Assembly: GCA_016794345.1 (NCBI GenBank) | Contig: JAEUKE010000283.1 | Coordinates: 56,669 to 120,668 of the forward strand | DNA length: 64,000 nt | DNA from: Myxococcales bacterium | GTDB lineage: Bacteria; Myxococcota_A; Polyangia; Polyangiales; Polyangiaceae | Reading direction: 5' to 3' | Shown: positions 39,701 to 46,303 of the stretch, piece by piece | Numbering within the stretch: the stretch's first letter is position 1 | Layout of the letters: each line of letters opens with the position of its first letter | The notes under the pieces: model-generated | Told to the model about the DNA's origin: nothing | Seen by the model: the letters and a program-made list of their open reading frames with translations, nothing else | Database searches by the model: none | Made by a program: the position numbers and the translations under genes

Positions 39701-41236
39701 CGCAAGGTATGGGAGCACAGCGGCCTCAGGGACGAGCGCATCTACCTCGGAGCCTGGGAGATCTACCGGCGATGGAACGGCTCCACGAAGGAGCTCGAGC
39801 GCGAAACCCTCCTCGTGATGGATGGCGTACGCCGCGTCGCCATGGTCGAGACCAAGACGGTCGACTCCGGCGCGCCGCCCTTCACACCCACGCCCCGCCT
39901 TCGGCTCCAGCTCGCCAACCACCTCCAGACCGCTCACCTCGAGGTCGACGGCACCGGCCTCGTCATCTCGTACGAGGAGATGACGCCCTACGGCACCAGC
40001 TCCTACCGAAGCGCCGCGTCAGCCGTCGAGGTCTCCGCGCGTCGGTACCGCTACACGGGGAAGGAGCGCGACGAAGAGACCGGGCTCGACTACTTCGGCG
40101 CAAGGTACTACGCGCCGTGGCTCGGGAGGTGGACGAGTGCGGATCCGCTGGGGTTGCAGGCGGGGTTGAATTTGTATCTGTATGGGCGGGGTAGCCCGAT
40201 CAACTTCGTTGATCCGAATGGGACCAAAGACGTTGACCTCAAGAAGGCCGTCTCCGAGGGGGTCTGGGCGGGAATCACCGGGGCCCTGACGGGAGGGGCC
40301 TACACAGTCTATGACGCAGTGGCCACGGGAGCGGGCTCCGAGACCGCCGCAACACTGAAGGAGAAAGGCGGCGCCGTCGTTCGGCAGAAGGCCGCGGGGG
40401 CTGTCGAGGGTGCCAAGAAGGTCGGCCAAGCCTTCGCCGAGAAGCCACTCGAGACCAGCATCGACGCCCTCGTTGCGGCTTATGCCGCCCCTCAACTGGC
40501 AATGCTTGGCGTCGGCAAGGGTGGGTACACGCTTGCCGAGGAAAGCATCGTTGCCCCGCTCGATCCTTCCCAAGACAAGTCGTTCTTGGATGCGCTTGCC
40601 GCCGCGCCCGTCAACCTCGGCCTTCTCGCCTTCGACGTCGCTACGGCCGGGGAAGTCGGCGCAGCGAAGGGTGCTGGCGGCGCAGCGGGTTACGCCAGCA
40701 AGGGTGCCGCTGGTGCTGGTGGAGGGTGGGATCTTGGGGCGCTGCTTCGGCGGTTCGCCAAGTCCGAGCAGACGGCCTCCTCTGCCGAGACGCTCAAGTT
40801 GCTCGAGTCGGGGCAGGTGAAAGCGAACGTTGATCCGAGCCTGCCATCTGGGAACACCGGCTCTGTCGGTGACCCGGGCAGCATCGCGATTAGCCCCTTC
40901 CAATCAATCCGAGAAGCCTTGGGCACGATTGTCCACGAAGGGCAGCACGCGCAGGACATCGCGAAGGGTGTGATCCCGCACCCGAGCGATCTTGCAAAGC
41001 TCACTGGCGTTGAGCAGCAGGTGCAGCGCCTGTTCGCTGAGATGCGGGCATGGTCGGCAGCGGGCGAGTTCGCCGCGAAGAACCAGTTGACCGAGACGAA
41101 GGCGTACCAGGTTGGGACGCAGCATCCTCGGGAGCTTGCGATCAACCTGGCAGATCAGTACGACACGTTGAAGGGCATGAGCGACGTGCAGATCGGCAAA
41201 GCACTCGACCAGTTTCACCGGTGGCTCGGAAAGTAG
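33800..41236 (+). CDS. fused TcB-TcC protein with HEGQH metallopeptidase-like toxin tip
   Basis: Two ATGs (33800, 33803) follow the TcA stop. After a Pro/Ala-rich leader the 2478-residue protein has an SpvB domain (about 60-310), FG-GAP-like repeats (LLDLNGDGRDDIF; LADMSGDGLADIV; LADLDGTGTADLV, about 555-700), TcdB middle domains, RHS/YD repeats and an RHS core (DYFGARYYAPWLGRW to VDPNG, about 2095-2140). The 340-residue tip carries H2379-E-G-Q-H2383 with an acidic helix (FAEMRAW) downstream, a zinc-peptidase signature. In known Tc systems the core cleaves off the tip inside the cocoon. B and C are usually separate genes; here they form one polypeptide. Confidence 0.88.
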   Translation: MMRDDDSQSSKGAAPNDGAPSLPQTGPDPARPASTRKAPEAPRRETPALAEGTRRPQASLPSFAAVTAPKLDTPKGGGALRGMGESFKHNAATGTWSMSIPLPITPSPRGPSPELSLSYDVGQGQGVFGLGWSLSLPAITRRTDKKIPEYRDSEDSDVFSLAGAEDLTPLHTYEEGPPGTWSWRRHTTRYRPRVEGGFAKIERLPAGDGRSYWQVVTRDNVTHKYGLTSESRIADPANEDRIFTWLLCETRDDRGHVITYHYDAESLDNVPVGKPSEAHRRAGLAPVVANRYLKRVKYGNTRPGDGTTNCFELVFDYGDHTGAPAPGPNVTKACRVDPFSSYRAGFEIRTYRLCKRVLMFHRFQTELERADEIVRALAFTYDETNPHVTKMTGATLTGYTRPGVDLVSQSLPALVFSYSPDALSKRVKDMWDVQPSPTAPGSTVSDFPARTLGKRAQWVDLDGEGIPGILTEEAGALTYKRNLGSARLAPARRLPNQPANTALAAGATQLMDLAGNGELAMVALSGSVRGYQERKPDDWGPFTPLHKAPNVDWDDPNLRLLDLNGDGRDDIFITRGDHFEWYPSEGKEGWGSPRRIPRPRDEEKGPAVVFAGPHSTVYLADMSGDGLADIVRVTSSRVVYWPNLGHGRFGAMVTMDGAPALDPPSQFHPSRVRLADLDGTGTADLVYFSARGMHVFRNRAGNGFATGELNDMVPTADALGTISIIDLLGTGTSSIVWSPNSPGSAPLRYVDLFSSKKPNLLEQIDSSSGLLVRLQHASSVKFYLADKKAGRPWITKLPFPVHVTERVETYDQISKTRLVTTYAYHHGHYDAEEREFRGFGLVEQKDAESFDEHHGQGLFPSYPVENGEQLQAPVLVKTWFHTGDWKNRAAQAAQYATEYWSGDNAAATIPAPTLPAGLTPDELKEACRALRGVPLRVETYGLDGTPQATTPFAVSQHTYEIRKLQPRFTNPAGNILRGCFFTVDSETREYQYERDASDPRLLHSLALSVDAYGTVLQSALVAYARRGTTPPGEQASSLCIVSDLTVKHLDVDPGGYRLAIPIAGKTYQLTGFTGSQTAPTSPSSLKAELTNAATIGYHEPHTSGLQMRTVEHIKLRYWKSSNLPTTLPPAEANLMASGDADYRAILFEAYQLDSTSDLLSQVDGKVTSTILTEGGYVTPSGETGNWIPSGYSLPDASRFYLPISFTDPFGRTTTIAYDTPYTLLVIQITDPLSNSVAASHDYRTLAPRLLTDPNANRVEAEYDALGRVAKIAIEGRAGSSDGDSLLAPTEEFTYETNRWTGSALPNRVKRKAREVHGTTTLFQESYTYTDGSGRIALVKVQAEPGKAPALDGNGNVIDVDADPRWVGSGKTVLNNKGNPVKQYEPFFSTTHEWEDENAIRKWGVTAVVTYDALGRVTKTDKPNGSYRRATWTPWVREDFDENDTVLDTGNLWRAARLATATPTPSAAEQRARQLAEAHAGTPTLTHTDVLGRPFLVQVDNGTATSHDRYDTRTKLDIEGHPLEVTDPLGRTCQTNKFSISGQLLKETNLDRGSRWMFANVAGSPIRRWDERDQTFRSVYDELQRPTHLYLKVGAAAETLLERRYYGEAASSLQIDNLRGQLIRLFDQAGKLAFTTFDFKGNLRESSRQLATDYNANLDWSTLASITNPTTADSTVASSLETETFTEAREYDALNRITKLTTYDKSQHIPGYNRAALLETVDVKIRGASTATRFVRNIEYDAKGQRTKLELGDASTATTTVYSYDPLTFRLSALVTTRTSPSNTLQSLSYTFDPVGNIIAIADAAQQTVFYNNSVVSSDQQFEYDAIYRLKQATGREHSSTLTNSQRDHNDLEINPLPHPNDSAAVRNYIEDYVYDLIGNLTSLQHTAVGSPTSSWTRTYTYPTGTGTNRRLLSTSGGASFGYDLHGNTTSMPHLSTITYSPFDQMKSADKGGGGIVHFTYDASGNRVRKVWEHSGLRDERIYLGAWEIYRRWNGSTKELERETLLVMDGVRRVAMVETKTVDSGAPPFTPTPRLRLQLANHLQTAHLEVDGTGLVISYEEMTPYGTSSYRSAASAVEVSARRYRYTGKERDEETGLDYFGARYYAPWLGRWTSADPLGLQAGLNLYLYGRGSPINFVDPNGTKDVDLKKAVSEGVWAGITGALTGGAYTVYDAVATGAGSETAATLKEKGGAVVRQKAAGAVEGAKKVGQAFAEKPLETSIDALVAAYAAPQLAMLGVGKGGYTLAEESIVAPLDPSQDKSFLDALAAAPVNLGLLAFDVATAGEVGAAKGAGGAAGYASKGAAGAGGGWDLGALLRRFAKSEQTASSAETLKLLESGQVKANVDPSLPSGNTGSVGDPGSIAISPFQSIREALGTIVHEGQHAQDIAKGVIPHPSDLAKLTGVEQQVQRLFAEMRAWSAAGEFAAKNQLTETKAYQVGTQHPRELAINLADQYDTLKGMSDVQIGKALDQFHRWLGK

Positions 41237-41243
41237 GACGCAC

Positions 41244-41687
41244 ATGGACATCCTGGCCTCATCTCGCCTCGGTGACGGAACGCTTGCGTACGTGCGGTGG
41301 TCGCAGGCTCCGAGCGCATACGACGGGCCCAGGTCCCCGGGAGAGTTCTCGGTAGTCTGGACCGGCCCGGGAGATGAACCGGTGAATGTGAAAGACCTCC
41401 GCCACCTAAGGGAGTTGGTCAAGCATTCGGGACCGGAGCCCGAGGTCGCCGATGCCGCTTCGCTTGCGAAGATCCTGACCGTTCTGCTCGATCTAGGCGT
41501 GCTCGTCGAGAGTGGGAAGCTCTTCGAGGATCTGGAAATCGCGACAAGACTGCACGCTCCCGAGGTCACGCAAGGGCAGCTTCATTTCATAACTGTGCGG
41601 TCAAAGCCGACCGGCCTCGAGTTCTTCGAGACACGACTGAATCTCGGTGCTCTCGATGCCACGACCGAGCGTCTGTACCCGGAGTGA
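41244..41687 (+). CDS. probable immunity protein for the HEGQH toxin tip
   Basis: The start lies seven bases after the toxin gene stop. The 147-residue cytoplasmic-looking protein is acidic, has no signal peptide and no recognised motif. Position directly behind a polymorphic toxin tip is the usual place of a cognate immunity gene, and that is the only evidence for its role. It is followed by the conserved flank sequence that also follows the second toxin/immunity pair. Confidence 0.6.
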   Translation: MDILASSRLGDGTLAYVRWSQAPSAYDGPRSPGEFSVVWTGPGDEPVNVKDLRHLRELVKHSGPEPEVADAASLAKILTVLLDLGVLVESGKLFEDLEIATRLHAPEVTQGQLHFITVRSKPTGLEFFETRLNLGALDATTERLYPE

Positions 41688-41805
41688 TTCCGGAATTTCA
41701 CCCCTCCACCCGCAGAGAACCATGCCCTACCTAATCAAGCCCCGTAGCCCCTGTGGGAGAAGCCGAAATTGGTAATGGAGCGGAAGTAGCGGCGACGAGC
41801 GGCCC
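41687..41805 (+). promoter_or_regulatory. conserved cargo 5' flank, copy A
   Basis: This stretch aligns with 55488-55606. Three blocks are shared: CACCCGCAGA (41707), TAATGGAGCGG (41773) and CGGCGACGAG (41790). The first two are 66 bases apart in both copies. It runs from the immunity-gene stop to the start of the cargo gene, so it probably holds that gene's promoter and leader, or is a recombination flank. No coding potential is evident. Confidence 0.6.
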
Positions 41806-42249
41806 ATGACGATCCTCATCACCGCGCTGCTCTCGTTCGTCGGCATCGGATTCGGTGCCTTCCTCCAGTTCATCTTCTCGCGAACCAACGAGGTCTGGAA
41901 GCAGACACAGGCGGCCAAGAGCCAGGCGTACATCGACTACCTCCGAGCCGTCGCCCAGGCTGCCCATGCCATGAAGCCCGAGGAGCAGGCCAAGGCCACG
42001 CTGCTCCTTGCCGACGCGAAGACACGGATGGTCGTGTACGGAGACGCGGCCGTACTGGAAGCGCTGGCCGCTCTCGAAACGGTCGGCCCGGTCCTGAACA
42101 ACCCGAAGTCGGCGGAGGCCTTCCTGAAGTTGGCCTCGGCGATGAGGGCGCATGCAGGCGTCGTGGACGAAGCCGCGCTCTCCCTGATCCTTCTCGGCCC
42201 GGAGCGAAAGGTCCTGCCGAAGTCGAGCGACGACGACGACGACGCGTGA
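41806..42249 (+). CDS. small membrane-anchored protein, cargo of cassette copy A
   Basis: The 147-residue protein begins with one membrane helix (MTILITALLSFVGIGFGAFL) and continues as a soluble helical domain ending in a run of aspartates. No family is recognised. It occupies the same slot, between the conserved flank and the hairpin, that holds a TIR-domain gene in copy B. By that position it might be an effector or defence component, which is a weak inference. Confidence 0.55.
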   Translation: MTILITALLSFVGIGFGAFLQFIFSRTNEVWKQTQAAKSQAYIDYLRAVAQAAHAMKPEEQAKATLLLADAKTRMVVYGDAAVLEALAALETVGPVLNNPKSAEAFLKLASAMRAHAGVVDEAALSLILLGPERKVLPKSSDDDDDA

Positions 42250-42280
42250 CACCGAGCTTGGGGGCGACCCCCACCCGATC

Positions 42281-42357
42281 TCTGACAACCCGTCCCACCC
42301 ATTCCGAAGGACTCGCGCTCGCTCACCGTGCCGGGTCCTTCGGCGCCGGTGGGTTCG
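42281..42357. repeat. conserved hairpin, copy A
   Basis: The block TCTGACAACCCG and CCCACCCATT opens a long hairpin: CCCACC (42294) pairs with GGTGGG (42348) and CCGAAGGAC (42304) with GTCCTTCGG (42335), with CATT opposite CGCC as an internal loop. The same frame occurs at 56681-56760 with a different but still paired inner stem. It begins 31 bases after the cargo-gene stop and also precedes the FRG gene. There is no T-run, so an ordinary terminator is unlikely. Confidence 0.7.
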
Positions 42358-42390
42358 ACCTATCCCACGTCTTCGTGCGAGGCTCCGACT

Positions 42391-43383
42391 ATGACGCAGC
42401 CTAACCAGTGCGTTGTCCAGCACCCGTTCCCGACAGCGGAGACGTTCCTGGATGCGTTGTCGCCGACGAGGCCCCCGTTCTATCCGGTCGAGCTTGCTCC
42501 CTGGATCTTCCGAGGTCACGGCGACGCAAACTACCAGCTTCTCCCCAGTTCACGTCGGCAAGGAGGTGAGCTGTGCCGGAAGGAGCCCCGCTGCCCGCCG
42601 TCACCGACAGTCGGTCATCAAGTCATCGCCGAGCGCATCGCCCTGGAAATGTTCTACCAGAGGGCGGAACGCCAAGGCGTCCACCTGCCGGAGAACTCGA
42701 TGGCGATCAGGTCCACGTTGGGGGTCCACTCCTTGCCCGGCAGGGAGACGATTCCGGTCCCGCCATCCCAGTTCGAGGTATGGCCACCCGAGGAGTTCTT
42801 CCCGCTGCTCGGAGCTGCGCAACATCACGGTCTACCAACATGCCTTCTCGACTGGACTTGGAAGGCCCGCGTCGCCGCCTTCTTTGCTGCTGACGATTGC
42901 GTCAGATTGAAGCGGCGAGGTCAGCAGCCAGAGCGCTTCTCCGTGTGGGCGCTGCACATTCACTATCTCAGGAACTCCACCTTGGATCCTGTCGTGGACC
43001 ACTGGGATGTGCCCGCCACGATCGGTTCACTCGCAGGAGCGGCCGCAACGAAGGTCGCCATCTACGGACCCGGCCCCTTCTCGCTCGTCTCGCTTTCCGG
43101 CGCCGACAATGATCGTCTTCGCGCCCAGGCCGGGCTCTTCTTGCTTCATCGCGTCTCGTACGACCGGATCGGCGATCCGCTGCCCTTCGCCCCCTGGGAA
43201 GACGAGATGGCCCGGATCGCCAACCACGTCGCGCCGATGTTCCGGCACTTCACGGCGCCATCATCGGAGGCCGAGAAGGTGCTCGACCTTCTCGAAGCGG
43301 AGGGCATCAGCCACAGCACGCTGTTCCCGGGGTTGGTCGGCGTAGCGCAGGAGGTAAGGGCCATCTGGGGATTGCACGACTGA
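42391..43383 (+). CDS. FRG-domain protein
   Basis: This 330-residue protein has the FRG motifs: WIFRGHGDANYQLLPS near residue 35 and AAQHHGLPTCLLDWT near residue 140, which resembles the family's QH(Y/G)GxPTRLLDWT. FRG domains are common in phage-defence and toxin-like loci but their biochemical role is unsettled. It has no signal peptide. The gene starts 34 bases after hairpin copy A and is followed by a convergent serine recombinase. Confidence 0.75.
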   Translation: MTQPNQCVVQHPFPTAETFLDALSPTRPPFYPVELAPWIFRGHGDANYQLLPSSRRQGGELCRKEPRCPPSPTVGHQVIAERIALEMFYQRAERQGVHLPENSMAIRSTLGVHSLPGRETIPVPPSQFEVWPPEEFFPLLGAAQHHGLPTCLLDWTWKARVAAFFAADDCVRLKRRGQQPERFSVWALHIHYLRNSTLDPVVDHWDVPATIGSLAGAAATKVAIYGPGPFSLVSLSGADNDRLRAQAGLFLLHRVSYDRIGDPLPFAPWEDEMARIANHVAPMFRHFTAPSSEAEKVLDLLEAEGISHSTLFPGLVGVAQEVRAIWGLHD

Positions 43384-43475
43384 CGCGCCGAGGTCGTTCC
43401 GGAATCGAACCTTTCCGCCACAAGGATCACGTCCTTGATCACCCCTCATTTTCCCCCGGAGATCGGCGCCCTCGA

Positions 43476-44198
43476 TCACCCCACCGCCGGGGACGATTCT
43501 GAAACGGCGGCCAGCCCTCGGTGGAGGGTCGTCGGGTTCACGCCGAGGGCTCGGGCCACCTCACGGATGGACTGGCCTTCGGCGCGGAGCCGGACAGCGG
43601 CGTCCAAGTCGAAGTCGATCTTGGGTCGGCCGAGACGAGCACCACGACGACGTGCCGCTTGGACACCAGCTCGTGTGCGTTCCCGGATCAGCTCCCGCTC
43701 CAGCTCGGCCACGGCGGCGATGATCGTGAACGAGAACCTCCCGGCCGGGGTAGAGGTGTCGATGCCGTCGTTCATCGAGACGAAGTCGATCCCCTTGGCC
43801 CTGAACTCATCAAGGGCAAGGACCAGATGACGGACCGATCGCGCGAACCTGTCGAACCTCCAGCAAGCCACGACATCCAGCTTGCCTTTGTGGACAGCGG
43901 CCATGAGCTTATCCAGCTCGGGGCGGCGATCCTTCGCACCCGAGATCCCGTGATCGACGAACTCCCCCGTGATGACCCACCCACGTTGCTCTGCGAGACG
44001 GCGAAGACCGTCGAGCTGGAGGTCGGCCGACTGGTCGGCGGTGCTGACGCGGGCGTACAGCCCGCCGCGAAGGGGCTTGTTTCGAAAGGCCACGTCTTTG
44101 GTACGTAGGCCGAACGCGGAAATGAACCCACGAGTTGACCTGTCGCACCGGCCGCCATCAAGCACCCCCCGAGCCATCGAAGGGCGGGCCACTCCCAT
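43476..44198 (-). CDS. serine recombinase (resolvase/invertase family)
   Basis: The catalytic domain starts at GGLYARVSTADQSADLQLDG, where the Ser of YARVST is the nucleophile; a resolvase core and E-helix follow, ELIRERTRAGVQAARRRGA and a helix-turn-helix (SIREVARALGVNPTTLHRGL) end the protein. The 240-residue form overlaps the neighbouring DUF2726 gene by 41 bases; a GTG at 44093 gives a conventional length without overlap and may be the real start. It likely mobilises or resolves part of this mosaic. Confidence 0.85.
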   Translation of the reverse strand: MGVARPSMARGVLDGGRCDRSTRGFISAFGLRTKDVAFRNKPLRGGLYARVSTADQSADLQLDGLRRLAEQRGWVITGEFVDHGISGAKDRRPELDKLMAAVHKGKLDVVACWRFDRFARSVRHLVLALDEFRAKGIDFVSMNDGIDTSTPAGRFSFTIIAAVAELERELIRERTRAGVQAARRRGARLGRPKIDFDLDAAVRLRAEGQSIREVARALGVNPTTLHRGLAAVSESSPAVG

Positions 44199-45069
44199 GC
44201 CCGAACGCGCAAGCGAGCTTCAGGCGCTTGTGCCTCTGCAACAGTTGTTCGAGGTCTTGTGGTGCCTTCGCCTTTCGGTGTCCCGCGAGCACTTGCTGCA
44301 CACCATCGTGCACCTTGATGATCCCGACCTGCTCGACCAGCTCCAAGAGCGAGACGGGGAATGCCTGTGCTCGGGCTCCGGTGGTCACGACCACCAGCTT
44401 CGACGGTGTAACACGAAGCCAGAACAGCCCGTGGTACGCCCCTCTGTCGTCGGTGCTCACGGTGAAGGAGGGAACCCTGTCGATGACCTTGCCTTCCGTC
44501 CGCAACCGCTGAAGGGCGAGCTGCGCATCGAGCGAGAGCCACATCGGGAACCGAGGTCCGCCGCTCTCCATCGAAACGATCGCCAACGGATCGAAGTCCT
44601 CGTCATAGGGGATGTGCCCACGTTGCTGCGCCTCATCAAAGGCTTCTCGGAGGAACCACTGCTCCACGATCCAACTGAGGAGGTCGTAGGTCCTGTACAC
44701 CTCCAGGTGCGCCTCCTTCACGCGGAGCAACGGCAGGTCGAAGGTCTTGCAGAGGCGGTCCTTCATCGCATCGCGCGCGACCTGTTTGGCATCGCCGTGC
44801 AACGGACCGTCGAACTCCACGGCGAACAGCGGGATGTCCCTCCCGTCCACCACCAAGAAGTCGAAGTGCGACTTGAGGGCGTACGAGTATTCGACATCCT
44901 CGATGCCTGACGCAGTGATCGGGAGCACGTCGGCGACTCGCATCTTCGGGTAGACGCTGCTGCCGTGCGGCTCGCAGGTCTTGATGAGGCGGTCGTGGAC
45001 GACGGCTTCCGTTCGGTTGAGCACGGGCTTCAGCCGCCCACCCTCACGGGCTCCAGTCGTGCCGGTCAT
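44158..45069 (-). CDS. DUF2726-domain protein
   Basis: The ATG at 45069 overlaps the upstream stop by four bases. Residues about 20-150 match DUF2726, a PD-(D/E)xK-like restriction-endonuclease-fold family: FDFLVVDGRDIPLFAVEFDG holds the expected acidic pair, followed by HGDAKQVARDAMKDRLC. The remaining residues form an unassigned domain. It is translationally coupled with the gene upstream. A nuclease role in defence is plausible but not shown. Confidence 0.65.
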   Translation of the reverse strand: MTGTTGAREGGRLKPVLNRTEAVVHDRLIKTCEPHGSSVYPKMRVADVLPITASGIEDVEYSYALKSHFDFLVVDGRDIPLFAVEFDGPLHGDAKQVARDAMKDRLCKTFDLPLLRVKEAHLEVYRTYDLLSWIVEQWFLREAFDEAQQRGHIPYDEDFDPLAIVSMESGGPRFPMWLSLDAQLALQRLRTEGKVIDRVPSFTVSTDDRGAYHGLFWLRVTPSKLVVVTTGARAQAFPVSLLELVEQVGIIKVHDGVQQVLAGHRKAKAPQDLEQLLQRHKRLKLACAFGHGSGPPFDGSGGA

Positions 45070-45737
45070 CGCTCCTGCTCGAGAAGCATCTCGGCGTAGT
45101 AGGTGCGGATATAGTCGAGCCGTGCCGATTGCTCCATCCGCACGCATTCCAGGAACTGGGCGAGGCGCACCATCGCATCCTGAAACTGGTCGAGGTCCAC
45201 GTGACTCGGCGCGCCCGGCAGATTTGAGCCACCCTTCTTGTCCAGCGGATACCGGAACCCCGAGGCGAAGGGGTCCACGTTCTCGAACTCGCGAATCTGC
45301 TGCTCGACGATCGCCAGTTCGGGAGAATCCTCGGATCCGCAGGCAACCACGTACGGGCGCGCCACTGTCCACAGGTCGAGAAGCCGATGGCCTTGGGGGT
45401 AGGTCCAGTCCTCGTTCTCGAGCAACCGCCCGACCGCGATGATGTCCTTCAACGCCACCTCGGTGAAGTGCCGCCAGAGAAAGGCGAGCGGAAACAGCAT
45501 GCGCTCGGGGCTGTGCCCCTTGGTCGCCGTCGCAGCGAACACCTCTTCGGCGGCGATCTTGTAGCCGGTGATGTACCCCTCGAGCGGCTGCTCACGCGAG
45601 AGCACCCAACTCAGCGCGGCCGTTCGACGCCCAGGCCCAGGCCCGAATGCCTTGCGAATCTTGTCGGGCCACTTGATCTCGCCAGCGCCGTCGGCCGCGT
45701 CATCCTCGAACATGGCTCCCACCTCGGACGCGCTCAC
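45066..45737 (-). CDS. unknown protein, possibly HEPN-like, coupled to the DUF2726 gene
   Basis: This 223-residue protein is helical and acidic (a second possible start is the ATG at 45713). A segment reading RHFTEVALKDII, then LLDLW and FRYPLDKKG resembles HEPN-type helical proteins, but a diagnostic RxxxxH was not found, so this is a guess. Its stop overlaps the start of the DUF2726 gene, making a two-gene operon. A 14-base direct repeat lies about 80 bases upstream. Confidence 0.5.
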   Translation of the reverse strand: MSASEVGAMFEDDAADGAGEIKWPDKIRKAFGPGPGRRTAALSWVLSREQPLEGYITGYKIAAEEVFAATATKGHSPERMLFPLAFLWRHFTEVALKDIIAVGRLLENEDWTYPQGHRLLDLWTVARPYVVACGSEDSPELAIVEQQIREFENVDPFASGFRYPLDKKGGSNLPGAPSHVDLDQFQDAMVRLAQFLECVRMEQSARLDYIRTYYAEMLLEQER

Positions 45738-45814
45738 CGTAGCAGGTCTGACCCGTCCGGATCAGGGCAGCGGTGCCAACCGTTGGCGGCCCAGGAGGCG
45801 AGGGTCAGCCCGAG

Positions 45815-45844
45815 TTACTCAATTCTCGATTTACTCAATTCTCG
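45815..45844. repeat. tandem 14-base repeat upstream of the DUF2726 operon
   Basis: TTACTCAATTCTCG occurs twice with a 16-base period. It is AT-rich against the surrounding GC-rich DNA and lies about 78 bases upstream of the first gene of the two-gene operon, so it could be an operator or promoter element. Confidence 0.55.
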
Positions 45845-45967
45845 GCGCGAAAAGACCGACCAACTTCGTGGGTCTTCTTCGAGCCTTCCGGCGTTTTCGG
45901 CCGAGTTTCGAGTTTTCGCCGGGCCGCCGTCCACCACCGTGCGCAGGTTCGACTTCCGGGCGGCTCG

Positions 45968-46207
45968 TCAGCCGAGAAGGCCCTCGACGATGTCGCCGTC
46001 GGCGCCGATCGGGGCGGGATCTCGATCCGGCGGAACACCCACGCCGTCCAAGAACGCAGGCCTCTTCCCGGCAGCGGAGTCGATCACGGCAGCTTGGACG
46101 AACTGCCCGATCGTCAGCCCAGCCTCGGCCGCCAGGTAGGCGATTGTGGCGTAGGTGCTGGTCGGGATCGTCGTGCGGATCGTGCGGAAGGGCTTCTTGG
46201 TCTTCAT
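45968..46207 (-). CDS. ribbon-helix-helix-like small protein, module X
   Basis: The 79-residue protein starts MKTKKPFRTIRTTIPTSTYA and continues AYLAAEAGLTIGQFVQAAVI, a strand followed by two helices typical of ribbon-helix-helix DNA-binding proteins. It is paralogous to the product at 58908-59195, which starts MKTNTPKRQTRTIRLTVPTS, and both have the same motif at the same distance upstream. It likely represses its own operon or supports plasmid-like maintenance. Confidence 0.65.
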   Translation of the reverse strand: MKTKKPFRTIRTTIPTSTYATIAYLAAEAGLTIGQFVQAAVIDSAAGKRPAFLDGVGVPPDRDPAPIGADGDIVEGLLG

Positions 46208-46223
46208 GCAGAAGGCGCCGCAG

Positions 46224-46234
46224 AAGTAGATCCG
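46224..46234 (-). promoter_or_regulatory. shared upstream motif, module X
   Basis: On the coding strand CGGATCTACTT lies 17 bases before the ribbon-helix-helix gene. The same 11 bases are at the same distance before the paralogue at 59.2 kb, and TCTACTT recurs near 62634. TCTACTT could be a -10-like element of a short-leader promoter. Confidence 0.4.
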
Positions 46235-46303
46235 TCACGTCGGCTGGCGAGCCTGAGCGCGCGATGATCATGGGTAACACCCATGAGGTCCGCTCAGCGC
46301 CGA

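Noticed and set aside
42281..42357. Integron attC site
   Set aside because: The hairpin recalls attC, but the RYYYAAC/GTTRRRY core boxes are not in place and no integron integrase is present. A new type of folded site remains possible and is reported separately.
42281..42357. Rho-independent terminator
   Set aside because: The stem is followed by GGGTTCGACC without a T-run, and the outer sequence is conserved far beyond what a terminator needs.
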